Positions 49,640 to 58,900 of a stretch of 64,000 bases of DNA are shown here, one piece after another. The notes below the pieces were generated by a model. It did not search any database. It was not told the origin of the DNA and saw nothing but the letters and a program-made list of their open reading frames with translations. The translations under genes were made by a program, and so were the position numbers. The stretch is from the NCBI GenBank assembly GCA_025408405.1, contig JANYJE010000056.1, positions 1 to 64,000 on the forward strand. The letters are read 5' to 3'. The stretch is from Nitrosomonadales bacterium (GTDB taxonomy: Bacteria > Pseudomonadota > Gammaproteobacteria > Burkholderiales > Gallionellaceae). Numbering within the stretch: position 1 is the stretch's first letter; each line of letters begins with the position of its first letter.

Positions 49640-49947
49640 TGAGCGATTACATTGCTGTAGCTGCTGCAGATGAACTTAAACCCGCGCAAATGAAACGCGT
49701 GGTGGTGGCTGGCAAGCGCCTGCTGTTATGCAACTCGGCAGGCACTTTGTATTGTGTGGATGAGATGTGCAGCCACGAGGATTATTCCCTGTATCTGGGC
49801 TGCATCAAGGATGGCCAGATCAAGTGTTCGCTGCACGGCAGTTATTTCGATCTGGTCACGGGTGTGCCCACCTGTGAACCCGCAGATCAGCCCATCCGCA
49901 CTTATCCGTTGAAGGTGGAAGCGGGACAGGTTTGGGTCAAGGCCTGA
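49639..49947 (+). CDS. Rieske-type [2Fe-2S] ferredoxin
   Basis: This 102-residue soluble Rieske protein has cluster ligands C44 and H46 (MCSHEDYSLYLG) and C63 and H66 (IKCSLHGSYFD). The short single domain resembles electron-carrier ferredoxins of dioxygenase systems and NirD. Because nitrite reductase NirB is absent from the window, and because its gene is translationally coupled to the TrpD-like gene and lies after the DUF3050 gene, it more likely donates electrons to that set. This is inference. Confidence 0.92.
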   Translation: MSDYIAVAAADELKPAQMKRVVVAGKRLLLCNSAGTLYCVDEMCSHEDYSLYLGCIKDGQIKCSLHGSYFDLVTGVPTCEPADQPIRTYPLKVEAGQVWVKA

Positions 49948-49996
49948 TGGGTGCGTCGCTGCGCTCCATCCTGCTTGACTGCATTTAAAGACTGAA

Positions 49997-50044
49997 CCAC
50001 AGAGACTTGGGCCGCATGGCGAATTATAGATGTGTGCTCTGTGG
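49997..50044. repeat. Inverted repeat in the convergent gap behind narL
   Basis: CCACAGAG (49997-50004) and CTCTGTGG (50037-50044) are perfect 8-bp arms around a 32-base loop, just beyond the narL stop. No T-run is present in either direction. It may reduce read-through between the Rieske and narL transcripts. Confidence 0.4.
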
Positions 50045-50710
50045 CTAAATTGATGGCCAGGTTTTCTTCGTTTTTTCCACCGCCCACACCGCAGCTTCCA
50101 CGCGTGATTTCAGGTTGAGTTTTTTCAGCAGGTGTTTGACGTGCACCTTGACGGTGCCTTCGGTAATGCCGAGTTCGTGCGCGATGAGCTTGTTGCTTTT
50201 ACCGGCAGAGATGTGTTCCAGAACCTTGCTTTCCTGTTCGGTCAGGCCGGCTTCGGCGCTGTTTTTTGGGCGGCTTTCCTGCTGCAGCGAGTGGGCCAGC
50301 AGCCAGGTGAGACGGTCGCTCAGCGCCATGCGTCCCAGGCTTGCAGAGCGGATGCTGGCGAGCAGGTCTTCCGGCTCCATGTCTTTCAGCAGGTAGCCGT
50401 CGGCACCCGCACGCAGTGCCGCGACGAGATCATCAGCGCTGTCGGACACAGTCAGCATGATGACGCGCGAGTCGAGGTCGGCGGCCTTGATGGCTTTGAG
50501 CACATCAAGGCCGTTTATGTCCTTCATGTTGAGATCCAGCAGGATCATGTCAGGGGTCAGGGAGAGTGAGCGCGCTATGCCTTCCCTGCCGCCGGAGGCC
50601 TCCCCCACAATTTCAAATTCATTTGCGGTTTGAATAAGCTGGATCAGCCCTTTGCGAAACAGGGGGTGGTCGTCGATGATCAGTATGGTTTGGTGAGCGT
50701 CTTTGTTCAT
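50045..50710 (-). CDS. narL: Nitrate/nitrite response regulator NarL
   Basis: This 221-residue two-component regulator has a receiver domain (IIDDHPLFRKGL, phospho-acceptor Asp in ILLDLNMKDINGLDV, Lys in GYLLKDMEPEDLL) and a LuxR-type helix-turn-helix (LTEQESKVLEHISAGKSNKL then IAHELGITEGTVKVHVKHLL). It controls nitrate-respiration genes under NarX. Its start overlaps the narX stop by ATGA. A NarL-type site (7-2-7) is present in front of narK1, consistent with local control. Confidence 0.94.
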   Translation of the reverse strand: MNKDAHQTILIIDDHPLFRKGLIQLIQTANEFEIVGEASGGREGIARSLSLTPDMILLDLNMKDINGLDVLKAIKAADLDSRVIMLTVSDSADDLVAALRAGADGYLLKDMEPEDLLASIRSASLGRMALSDRLTWLLAHSLQQESRPKNSAEAGLTEQESKVLEHISAGKSNKLIAHELGITEGTVKVHVKHLLKKLNLKSRVEAAVWAVEKTKKTWPSI

Positions 50711-52623
50711 GTTGCGGCTGCTGGTAGTGGTGGGATGATACGTGCTACAGGGCGGAACAGCAGTGCGATGCGGGCACCACCTACTGCACGGGTTTGCGCT
50801 TGGAGTGTGCCGTGCAGGGTACGCGCACGTTCCTGCATGATAGCTATGCCGTAGTGATGCGCTTCCGGAGATTCCTGTGCGAGCCCAATGCCATCATCTT
50901 CGATGGCGACCGAGATCATGCCATCAGCGGCTTGCTCGATGACAACCCAGGCATGGTGCGCATGGGCGTGGTGTATGACATTGGCCAGCGCTTCGCGCAC
51001 GATTTGCATGACGTGTATTTCTTCGTTGGAAGATAATCCGCTTTCTGCCAGCCTGGACTCGACAGTGATGACGATGCCGGAGCGCTGGGAAAATTCCTGT
51101 GCCGTTTTTTCCAGGGTAGGCACCAGCCCGTCGCCTTCTATTTTCAGGCGGAAAGTGGTGAGCAGCTCTCTGAGTTCACGGTAGGCACCATTCAGTCCTT
51201 CGCGCAATTCGGCCAACACCTTGCCGGCATCATCGGCATGTTCGCGTTTGGCCAGTATGCTTTGCAGGCGGCTGACCTGAATTTTCATATAGGACAGGGA
51301 TTGCGCGAGCGAGTCGTGCAGCTCGCGCGCGATCACGCCACGCTCTTCAAACAGTGACAGGCGGCGGTTCTGTTCGGCGCGGTGCGCAGTTCCGATGGCA
51401 ATGCCGATATGCCGGCTCAACGCCTCCAGCAGCTGAGTTTGCCATTCTTGCAGCGGTTTTCCAGAAGGTACTTCCAGTTGCATGACGCCATATTGTCTTT
51501 CCATATCGCGCAGGGGGATCGTCACCAGCTGTTTATTTCCATGTTCGCCCAGCTGGCGGATATGCAGTGTTTTTCCCTGCAGGCATTCGCCGCAATTGCT
51601 GAGCATGCACACTGCAACATCGTCCTGCTCTGGCTTGAGCGTAGAAGCCAGCACCAGTGCGGAATCGCTATTGTTATTTACCAGACAGGTCAGGCCATGA
51701 CCGATGCCAAGGACGTTCTCAAGGTCGCGGAGCAATACCAGGTAAGTATTCTGCGCAATCGGTGCGTCGTAGAGGCGGGATATGGATTGATAAAGCAGTT
51801 CCAGTGAGCGGTTGCTGCGTTCCAAATCGGCCGTTTTTTCGGCAACTCGTGCCTCCAGATTTTTGTAGAGCTTGGACAGGTCTTCGGCCATGGCATTGAA
51901 AGCATCGCCCAGGCGGCCCAATTCGTCTTCACCGGTGTGCTGCGCGCGCACAGAAAAATCCCCCTTGCCCGCGCTTGCTGCGCAGGTGAGCAGATCGCGC
52001 AACGGTAGCAATACGTCCGAGTAAATCACGTAGATGGTAAACAAAACCACCCCCAAGGTAATGTAAAGCGAGATGCTAAGAAGGGTGGTGAGCAGGGTGA
52101 TGCGGTTCTCGGCTTGTTGTGCCAGCAGCTTGACCAAGTTGTCGACCTTCGCCACAAAGCTGCTGATGTTGCTCAACAGTAGCAGATCCTGTTGCGCAGT
52201 TTGTTGCTGTGGTGAAAGGCGGCCGCGCGCAACCAGCTCAGTGAGCTGGGGTTTGAGCTGGTTTTTCCATTCTCCTGCAATGTCGCGGTAATCGTTGTCT
52301 GAGGCATTGCCGGAGCGTGAGGCGGTGATCGAGAGCAGGTGCGCGCTCTGCAGGCTGCGCTCGAAAATGGTAATCGTATTCTCGACCGCATCCCAGCTCT
52401 CTGGCGTGCCTTGCCGTTGTGCGACCAGGATCAAGCTGGCCATGCGGTAACTCTGCATGCGCAACGCGCCGGCTTCATCAATCGTGGCTGCGCTGCCCTG
52501 GGTCATGCCGGCAATGATGATGGAGCTGGCCATGCCGATAATGCCCAGCAGGGTAATCGCTGCCATGGCTATGCCGATGCGCAACAGCAGGGAGCGCTCG
52601 GAAAGTTTATACAGAATTTGCAT
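50707..52623 (-). CDS. narX: Nitrate/nitrite sensor histidine kinase NarX
   Basis: This 638-residue inner-membrane kinase has a first membrane helix (about 15-38), then the nitrate-binding P-box region ATIDEAGALRMQSYRMASLI, a second membrane helix (about 182-206), HAMP, a GAF-like region with a cysteine cluster (CMLSNCGECLQG), the HisKA_3 phospho-acceptor His in VIARELHDSLAQSLSYMKIQ, and an HATPase domain (REALANVIHHAHA, EDDGIGL). The P-box identifies NarX/NarQ. It is divergent from narK1 and overlaps narL by 4 bp. Confidence 0.94.
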   Translation of the reverse strand: MQILYKLSERSLLLRIGIAMAAITLLGIIGMASSIIIAGMTQGSAATIDEAGALRMQSYRMASLILVAQRQGTPESWDAVENTITIFERSLQSAHLLSITASRSGNASDNDYRDIAGEWKNQLKPQLTELVARGRLSPQQQTAQQDLLLLSNISSFVAKVDNLVKLLAQQAENRITLLTTLLSISLYITLGVVLFTIYVIYSDVLLPLRDLLTCAASAGKGDFSVRAQHTGEDELGRLGDAFNAMAEDLSKLYKNLEARVAEKTADLERSNRSLELLYQSISRLYDAPIAQNTYLVLLRDLENVLGIGHGLTCLVNNNSDSALVLASTLKPEQDDVAVCMLSNCGECLQGKTLHIRQLGEHGNKQLVTIPLRDMERQYGVMQLEVPSGKPLQEWQTQLLEALSRHIGIAIGTAHRAEQNRRLSLFEERGVIARELHDSLAQSLSYMKIQVSRLQSILAKREHADDAGKVLAELREGLNGAYRELRELLTTFRLKIEGDGLVPTLEKTAQEFSQRSGIVITVESRLAESGLSSNEEIHVMQIVREALANVIHHAHAHHAWVVIEQAADGMISVAIEDDGIGLAQESPEAHHYGIAIMQERARTLHGTLQAQTRAVGGARIALLFRPVARIIPPLPAAAT

Positions 52624-52767
52624 GGTGTTATCGCCTTAGCAGGAGTCGCTCGGTTAACCGCAAACTAAAAAGCAGAGGAATTACCCCCAAAGAAGTTTTA
52701 AGCATGACATGAATGCGTGGTAGTTGTAAAAGTTAAATATTGCCAATGAGTTAGCTTGTCATCCGCA

Positions 52768-52783
52768 TACCACTTTGGTGGTA
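52768..52783. promoter_or_regulatory. NarL-type 7-2-7 binding site
   Basis: TACCACT (52768-52774), two bases, then GGTGGTA (52777-52783) give inverted heptamers close to the NarL consensus TACYYMT in the 7-2-7 arrangement that NarL prefers. It lies in the narX-narK1 divergent region, about 110 bp before narK1. Each heptamer departs from consensus at one or two positions. Confidence 0.6.
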
Positions 52784-52818
52784 TTTGTAGTTTTTTACTC
52801 GGGTTAATCCTGTCTGGC

Positions 52819-52835
52819 GCTACTAAATTAGTAGC
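52819..52835. promoter_or_regulatory. 8-1-8 palindrome upstream of narK1
   Basis: GCTACTAA (52819-52826), one base, then TTAGTAGC (52828-52835) form a perfect palindrome about 60 bp before the narK1 start. It could be a second regulator site. It does not match the FNR consensus. The rest of the 270-bp intergenic region shows no clear sigma-70 promoter. Confidence 0.4.
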
Positions 52836-52894
52836 ACTACACTGCGGCCAGATTCAATGAGCAATGTACATCAATGCTGACTGGGGAGTAAAAA

Positions 52895-54157
52895 TTGGCC
52901 TCACAAAAATATAAAGCTTGGTCTGTGGTGAGTGCGAGCACGATCGCCTTCACGGTGTGTTTCATGATCTGGATGATGTTTGCCGTAATCGGCATCCCGA
53001 TCAAAAAAATGCTGAATCTCAATGAAACACAGTTTGGGCTGCTGATCGCGATGCCGGTGCTTACCGGCTCATTGATCCGATTGCCGCTAGGCATGTGGAC
53101 AGACAAATTGGGCGGGCGCATTGTATTTTTTGTGTTGATGTTGTCTACCGTGATTCCGATCTGGATGATTTCCCGGGCGACCGAGTACTGGCACTTCCTC
53201 TTTACCAGCCTGTTCGTCGGCATCGCAGGCGGCTCGTTTACCGTGGGTATCGCCTACTGCGCGCGCTGGTTCCCCAAAGAGCGCCAGGGCTTGGCGATGG
53301 GCATTTTTGGCGCAGGCAACACCGGCGCAGCAATCACCAAGCTGGTGGCGCCCACCATCGTGCTGGCCTATGGCTGGGCCATGGTGCCACAGGCCTATGC
53401 CGCCCTCATGCTGACCACCGCTGTGCTGTTCTGGCTGTTTACCTACTCCGATGCCACACACATTGCCGGTGCACAGATCACAGTCCGGGAGCAGCTGATG
53501 GCGTTGAAAGATCCCAAGGTGTGGCGCTATAGCCAATACTATTCCATCGTGTTCGGCGGTTATGTCGCGCTGGCTCTGTGGATGACCAAATACTATGTGA
53601 GCGAATACGGCTTCGACCTCAAGACTGCCGCCATGCTGGCGGCGGCATTCAGCATACCCGGTGGCATGCTGCGTGCGGTAGGTGGTTATTTTTCTGACAA
53701 GTTTGGTGCGCATACCATCACTTGGTGGGTGCTGTGGATTTCTCTGGTGTGCCTGTTCTTCCTGTCCTATCCACAGACAGATTTCACCATCCAGACCGTG
53801 AGTGGCCCATCAACTTTCCATGTGGGTCTTGGCCCCACCATGTTTACCATCATCATGTTCACCATGGGCATCGCCTTCGCGATTGGCAAGGCATCGGTGT
53901 TTAAATACATCGCAGACGACTACCCCCAGAACATCGGTGTGATTTCCGGTGTGGTCGGTCTGGCTGGCGGCATGGGTGGATTCCTGATGCCCATCATGTT
54001 CGGCGCGCTGGTGGATCTGACCGGCATCCGCTCATCCGCATTCATGCTGATGTTCGGAGTGGTGTGGGTGTCGCTAATGTGGATGTACTTCACCGAGGTG
54101 CGGCCACTCGATATGTTGCGCATGAAAAAACACCGCCCTGTAGACACGATGGAATAA
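52895..54157 (+). CDS. narK: Nitrate/nitrite MFS transporter NarK1-type
   Basis: This 420-residue, twelve-helix carrier is of the nitrate/nitrite porter family. It shows the nitrate signatures FVGIAGGSFTVGIAYCARWF and GVVGLAGGMGGFLMP, with conserved Arg residues in helices 2 and 8 (SLIRLPLG, PGGMLRAVGG). NarK1-type proteins are thought to bring nitrate in by proton symport, which helps to start respiration. The start is a TTG at 52895 supported by GGGGAG six bases before it; no ATG fits as well. narK2 follows after 52 bp. Confidence 0.92.
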   Translation: MASQKYKAWSVVSASTIAFTVCFMIWMMFAVIGIPIKKMLNLNETQFGLLIAMPVLTGSLIRLPLGMWTDKLGGRIVFFVLMLSTVIPIWMISRATEYWHFLFTSLFVGIAGGSFTVGIAYCARWFPKERQGLAMGIFGAGNTGAAITKLVAPTIVLAYGWAMVPQAYAALMLTTAVLFWLFTYSDATHIAGAQITVREQLMALKDPKVWRYSQYYSIVFGGYVALALWMTKYYVSEYGFDLKTAAMLAAAFSIPGGMLRAVGGYFSDKFGAHTITWWVLWISLVCLFFLSYPQTDFTIQTVSGPSTFHVGLGPTMFTIIMFTMGIAFAIGKASVFKYIADDYPQNIGVISGVVGLAGGMGGFLMPIMFGALVDLTGIRSSAFMLMFGVVWVSLMWMYFTEVRPLDMLRMKKHRPVDTME

Positions 54158-54209
54158 GCACGGGTGTAACAGCTCACACAGTAATGGCGTCGCATAACTT
54201 CAGGAGAGC

Positions 54210-55826
54210 ATGGCTATGGCTAACATCAAAGAGTGGAATGTGGAGGATCAGAAATTCTGGGAATCTACCGGCAAAAGCATTGCTTATCGCAATCTGTGGA
54301 TTTCGATACCCAGTCTGCTGATGGGGTTTGCCATCTGGGTGATGTGGGGCATCATCACTGTGCAAATGATTAACCTGGGCTTCCCGTTCAAGCCGGAAGA
54401 GCTGTTCACCCTGACTGCAATTTCAGGTCTGTCAGGTGCGACCTTGCGCATACCGGCCTCATTTTTCATCCGCATCGCGGGCGGTCGCAACGCCATCTTC
54501 CTGACCACCGCCCTGCTGATGATTCCCGCATTGGGCACCGGGATCGCGCTGCAGGATAAGACCACCTCGCTGCTGACGTTTCAGTTACTGGCGTTGCTGT
54601 CGGGCATTGGCGGCGGCAACTTCGCCTGTTCGATGTCCAATATCAGCACGTTCTTTCCGAAACGCCTGCAGGGAACCGCGCTTGGCTTGAATGCCGGCCT
54701 CGGCAACTTCGGCGTGACAACCATGCAGATTCTGATTCCGCTGGTGATGACAGCCGGGATTTTTAGCGCACTGGGCGGCGAGCCGATGACACTGATCAAG
54801 GATAGCGGCTGGATACTCGGCAAGATCAAGGCGGGCACCCCGACCTTTATCCAGAATGCGGGCTTTGTCTGGCTGCTGGCGCTGGTGCCGCTGGCCTTCC
54901 TCGGTTTCTTCGGCATGAGCAACCTGTTGCCGATCACCCCCAATCTGGGTTCCACCCTGGGGGCATTTGCCAAGATCCTGTGGCTGTACGCACTGGCACT
55001 GGTGACGTCGGTCATTGGTCTGTACCTGTACCTGCCAGCACCATCCGGCCTGGGCCTGCTTAACATGTGGGTGGCGTTGCCGCTGGTGATGATCATTACA
55101 TTGTTTGTCATGAAAGCGGCTGCGTTCGGCGACATGAAGCCCAATATCGAGAAGCAGTTTGCCATTTTCAAAAACAAGCACACCTGGTCTATGACCGTGT
55201 TGTATGTGCTCACCTTTGGTTCGTTTATCGGCTTCTCGATGGCGCTGCCGCTGTCTATTACGGTGATCTTCGGCATCAGCCATGTAGTCGATCCCGTCAC
55301 TGGCCTGATGACCCATACCATCAAGAACCCCAATGCAATTTCCGCGCTGACCTATGCCTGGATCGGTCCATTTATCGGCGCGCTGATCCGTCCATTAGGC
55401 GGCTGGATTGCCGACAAGGTAGGTGGCTCCATCGTGACGCAGGTGATTTCCGTGGTGATGGTGGTGGCCTCGGCTTATACCGGTTACATCATGATGCAGG
55501 CCTATGGTTCGGCCACGCCGGAAATCTACTTCACCCAGTTTCTGCTGGCCTTCCTGGTTCTGTTCGCGGCAACGGGTTTGGGCAACGGCTCAACCTTCCG
55601 CACCATCGGGGTGATTTTCGACCGCGTTCAGGCAGGCCCTGTGCTGGGCTGGACCTCCGCTGTCGCAGCCTACGGCGCCTTTATCGCGCCGGTGGTGATA
55701 GGTGCACAGATCAAGGCGGGTACTCCGCAAAATTCGATGTACGGTTTTGCCATCTTCTACGCACTGTGCCTGATACTGAACTGGTGGTTCTACTTGCGCA
55801 GCAGTGCGGAGATCAAAAATCCATGA
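54210..55826 (+). CDS. narK2: Nitrate/nitrite antiporter NarK2-type
   Basis: This 538-residue carrier has nitrate signatures LSGIGGGNFACSMSNISTFF and FAATGLGNGSTFRTIGVIF, and helix 2 Arg in LRIPASFFIRIAGGRN. It is longer than narK1 because of an inserted segment (MTLIKDSGWILGKIKAGTPT). NarK2-type carriers exchange nitrite for nitrate. Paired narK1-narK2 genes before narG are common in denitrifying proteobacteria; some species carry them as a fusion. An ATG with AGGAG upstream starts the gene. Confidence 0.93.
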   Translation: MAMANIKEWNVEDQKFWESTGKSIAYRNLWISIPSLLMGFAIWVMWGIITVQMINLGFPFKPEELFTLTAISGLSGATLRIPASFFIRIAGGRNAIFLTTALLMIPALGTGIALQDKTTSLLTFQLLALLSGIGGGNFACSMSNISTFFPKRLQGTALGLNAGLGNFGVTTMQILIPLVMTAGIFSALGGEPMTLIKDSGWILGKIKAGTPTFIQNAGFVWLLALVPLAFLGFFGMSNLLPITPNLGSTLGAFAKILWLYALALVTSVIGLYLYLPAPSGLGLLNMWVALPLVMIITLFVMKAAAFGDMKPNIEKQFAIFKNKHTWSMTVLYVLTFGSFIGFSMALPLSITVIFGISHVVDPVTGLMTHTIKNPNAISALTYAWIGPFIGALIRPLGGWIADKVGGSIVTQVISVVMVVASAYTGYIMMQAYGSATPEIYFTQFLLAFLVLFAATGLGNGSTFRTIGVIFDRVQAGPVLGWTSAVAAYGAFIAPVVIGAQIKAGTPQNSMYGFAIFYALCLILNWWFYLRSSAEIKNP

Positions 55827-55862
55827 CAATGAAGGGTGCCGGAACAAATACGTGAGTACTAT

Positions 55863-55884
55863 GAGTCGGGGAGTTCTCCGGCTC
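55863..55884 (+). promoter_or_regulatory. Hairpin between narK2 and narG
   Basis: GAGTCGG and CCGGCTC form a 7-bp stem including one G-T pair, with an 8-base loop and only TTT after it. It ends 20 bp before the narG start. It may protect the narGHJI mRNA after processing or weakly attenuate read-through from narK2. Confidence 0.4.
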
Positions 55885-55903
55885 TTTCAAACAGGAGTAG
55901 AGC

Positions 55904-58900
55904 ATGAGTCACTTTCTAGACCGCCTGAAATTCTTCGGGAGAGTTAAAGAAACTTTTTCCAATGGTCACGGCATCGTCACCGATGGCGACCGCAACTGGG
56001 AAGATGCCTACCGTCATCGCTGGCAACACGACAAGGTGGTGCGCTCTACCCATGGTGTGAACTGTACGGGCGGTTGTTCGTGGAAAATTTTTGTGAAGAA
56101 TGGCCTGGTGTCATTCGAAATGCAGCAGACGGATTACCCGCGCACGCGCGAAGACATGCCCAACCATGAGCCGCGCGGTTGCCAGCGTGGTGCCAGCTTC
56201 TCCTGGTATTTGTACAGCCCGCTACGCATAAAGCACCCGTTGATTCGCGGACGTCTGCTCGATTTGTACCGTGCCGAACGCAAAAATGGCCTCGACCCGG
56301 TGGAAGCCTGGGCGGCCATTCAGGCCGACGAAAATAAACGCAAATCCTATGTCTCTGTGCGCGGTCTGGGCGGCTTTGTGCGCGCCAGCTGGGAGGAGAT
56401 GACCGAGATCATCGCGGCAGCCAATGTGCACACCATCAAGAAATGGGGTCCGGATCGCATCTACGGTTTCTCACCGATTCCTGCAATGTCGATGATTTCC
56501 TACGCCGCAGGTTCGCGCTACATGTCGCTGATCGGCGCTGCCTGCGGCTCCTTCTATGACTGGTACTGCGATCTGCCTGCCGCCAGCCCCCAGACCTGGG
56601 GTGAGCAGACCGACGTGCCGGAAGCGGCCGACTGGTACAACTCTACCTACATTATCATCACCGGCGCCAACCTGCCGATGACGCGCACACCGGATGCGCA
56701 CTTCCTGTCCGAGGTGCGCTACAAGGGCGCGAAAGTGGTGTCGATGTCGCCCGACTATGCCGAGTATGTGAAGTTTGCCGACCTGTGGATGCCGGTCAAG
56801 CAGGGCACCGATACCGCGGTATTTCTGGCGATGGGTCACGTGGCGCTGAAAGAATTTTTTATCGACAAACAGGATCCCTATTTCCAGGAATACGCACGCA
56901 AGTACACCGACCTGCCGATGCAGGTGATACTGCGCAAATTCGGCGCGGGCTTCGTTTCAGACCGCAATTTGCGCGCCTCGGACTTTACCAACAACCTGGG
57001 CGAGTCCAATAATCCGGAATGGAAGACCATCGTCTATGACAAAAACAGCCATTCATTTGTCGCGCCTAACGGCTCCATCGGTTTCCGCTGGGGCGAAGAG
57101 GGCAAGTGGAACCTGTTGCCCAAGAACGCTTCAGGCCAGCAGGAAATAGATGCGGAGCTGAGCTGTATGGGCAGCCAGGACGAGGTGGTGTCGGTTGGTT
57201 TTCCGCACTATCAGCCGGGTGAAGACAAGCTGTTGTACCGCAACGTGCCGGCACGTAAGGTCAAGCTGGCCAGCGGCGAAGAGGTGCTGGTCACCTCCGT
57301 GTTCGATATGCAGATTGCACAGTACGGTATCGATCGCGGCCTGGGTGGCGACCATGTGGCCAAGTCCTACGCCGATGCCAATGTGGCGTATACCCCGGCG
57401 TGGGCGTCCAGGGTGAGCGGCATCAAGGCCGCCGACATCGAGCGCACCGGGCGGGAATTTGCCGACAATGCCTCCAAGACCCAAGGCAAGTCGATGGTGA
57501 TCATGGGTGCTGCGATCAACCACTGGTATCACAACGACATGACCTACCGTTCCATCATGAACCTGCTGCACATGTGCGGTTGCGTGGGTCAGAGCGGTGG
57601 CGGGTGGGCGCACTATGTGGGCCAGGAAAAACTGCGTCCGCAGGCGGGCTGGGCACCGATTGCGTTTGCACTCGATTGGCAGCGCCCGTCGCGCCAGATG
57701 AACTCGACATCCTACTGGTACTTCCACACTGACCAGTGGCGCTACGAGACCATCAAGGCGGATGATCTGATGCAGCCTGCCGCCAAGGGCAAGTACAAGG
57801 GTTATTCGCTGGCCGACTACAACGTGGTGTCAACGCGGCTCGGCTGGCTGCCTTCCGCGCCGCACTGGAATGCCAACCCGCTGGATCTGGTGAGCGAGGC
57901 TGAGAAGGCAGGCGCCACGGATGAGGCTGGCATTGCCAGGCACATTGTTGGCAAGCTCAAGTCCGGCGAACTGGACGTCGCCTTTGCCGATCCGGACAAT
58001 CCGGTCAACTGGCCACGCAACCTGTTTGTGTGGCGCGCCAACCTGATCGGCTCTTCCGCCAAGGGCCATGAATATTTCCTCAAACACTTGCTGGGCGCGC
58101 AGAACGGCGTGCTACAGGAAGGCGGCTTGGGCCGCGACAACAAGGAAATAAAATGGCACGAGCATGCGCCTATCGGCAAGCTGGACCTGATGGTGGACAT
58201 CAACTTCCGCCTGAATTCTACCGGCGCCTATTCCGACATCATCCTGCCGACGGCGACCTGGTACGAGAAGAACGACCTTAATACCACCGACATGCATCCC
58301 TTCATCCATCCGCTGTCTGAGGCGGTTTCTCCGGGCTGGGAATCGAAGTCGGATTGGCAGATTTTCAAGACTATCGCCAAGACATTTTCTACTCTGTCGG
58401 AAAAACATCTGGGTACGCGCCGCGATGTGATTGCGCATCCGATCCAGCATGATTCCGCGTTTGAAATGGCACAACCCTTTGGCCAGGTGCGCGACTGGAA
58501 AAAAGGCGAGTGCGCGCCGATGCCGGGTAAGACCATGCCGCTGCTGAAAGTGGTGGAGCGCAACTTTGCCGATACTTACAAAAAGTTTATCGCCCTGGGG
58601 CCGCTGATGACCAAGGTTGGCAATGGTGTGAAAGGGCTGGACTGGAACACCGAGCAGGAATACGGTGAGCTTGCGAAGTGCAACTACACGGTGAAGGTTC
58701 CCGGTATTTCCTTCGGTATGCCTTCACTCGAAGAAGATATCTCGGTGTGCGAGGCGGTGTTGCGCATGGCGCCGGAAACCAACGGCGAGGTGGCGCACAA
58801 GGCGTGGTCGGCGCTGTCCAAGAAAACTGGCATCGATCACCGTCACCTGTACGCGGGTCGTCATGAAGACAAGATCACCTTCCGTGACATCCAGGCGCAG

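Noticed and set aside
52861..52874. FNR box GCAATGTACATCAA upstream of narK1
   Set aside because: Only one half-site fits TTGAT/ATCAA, and its position, 20 bp before the start codon, does not suit activation.
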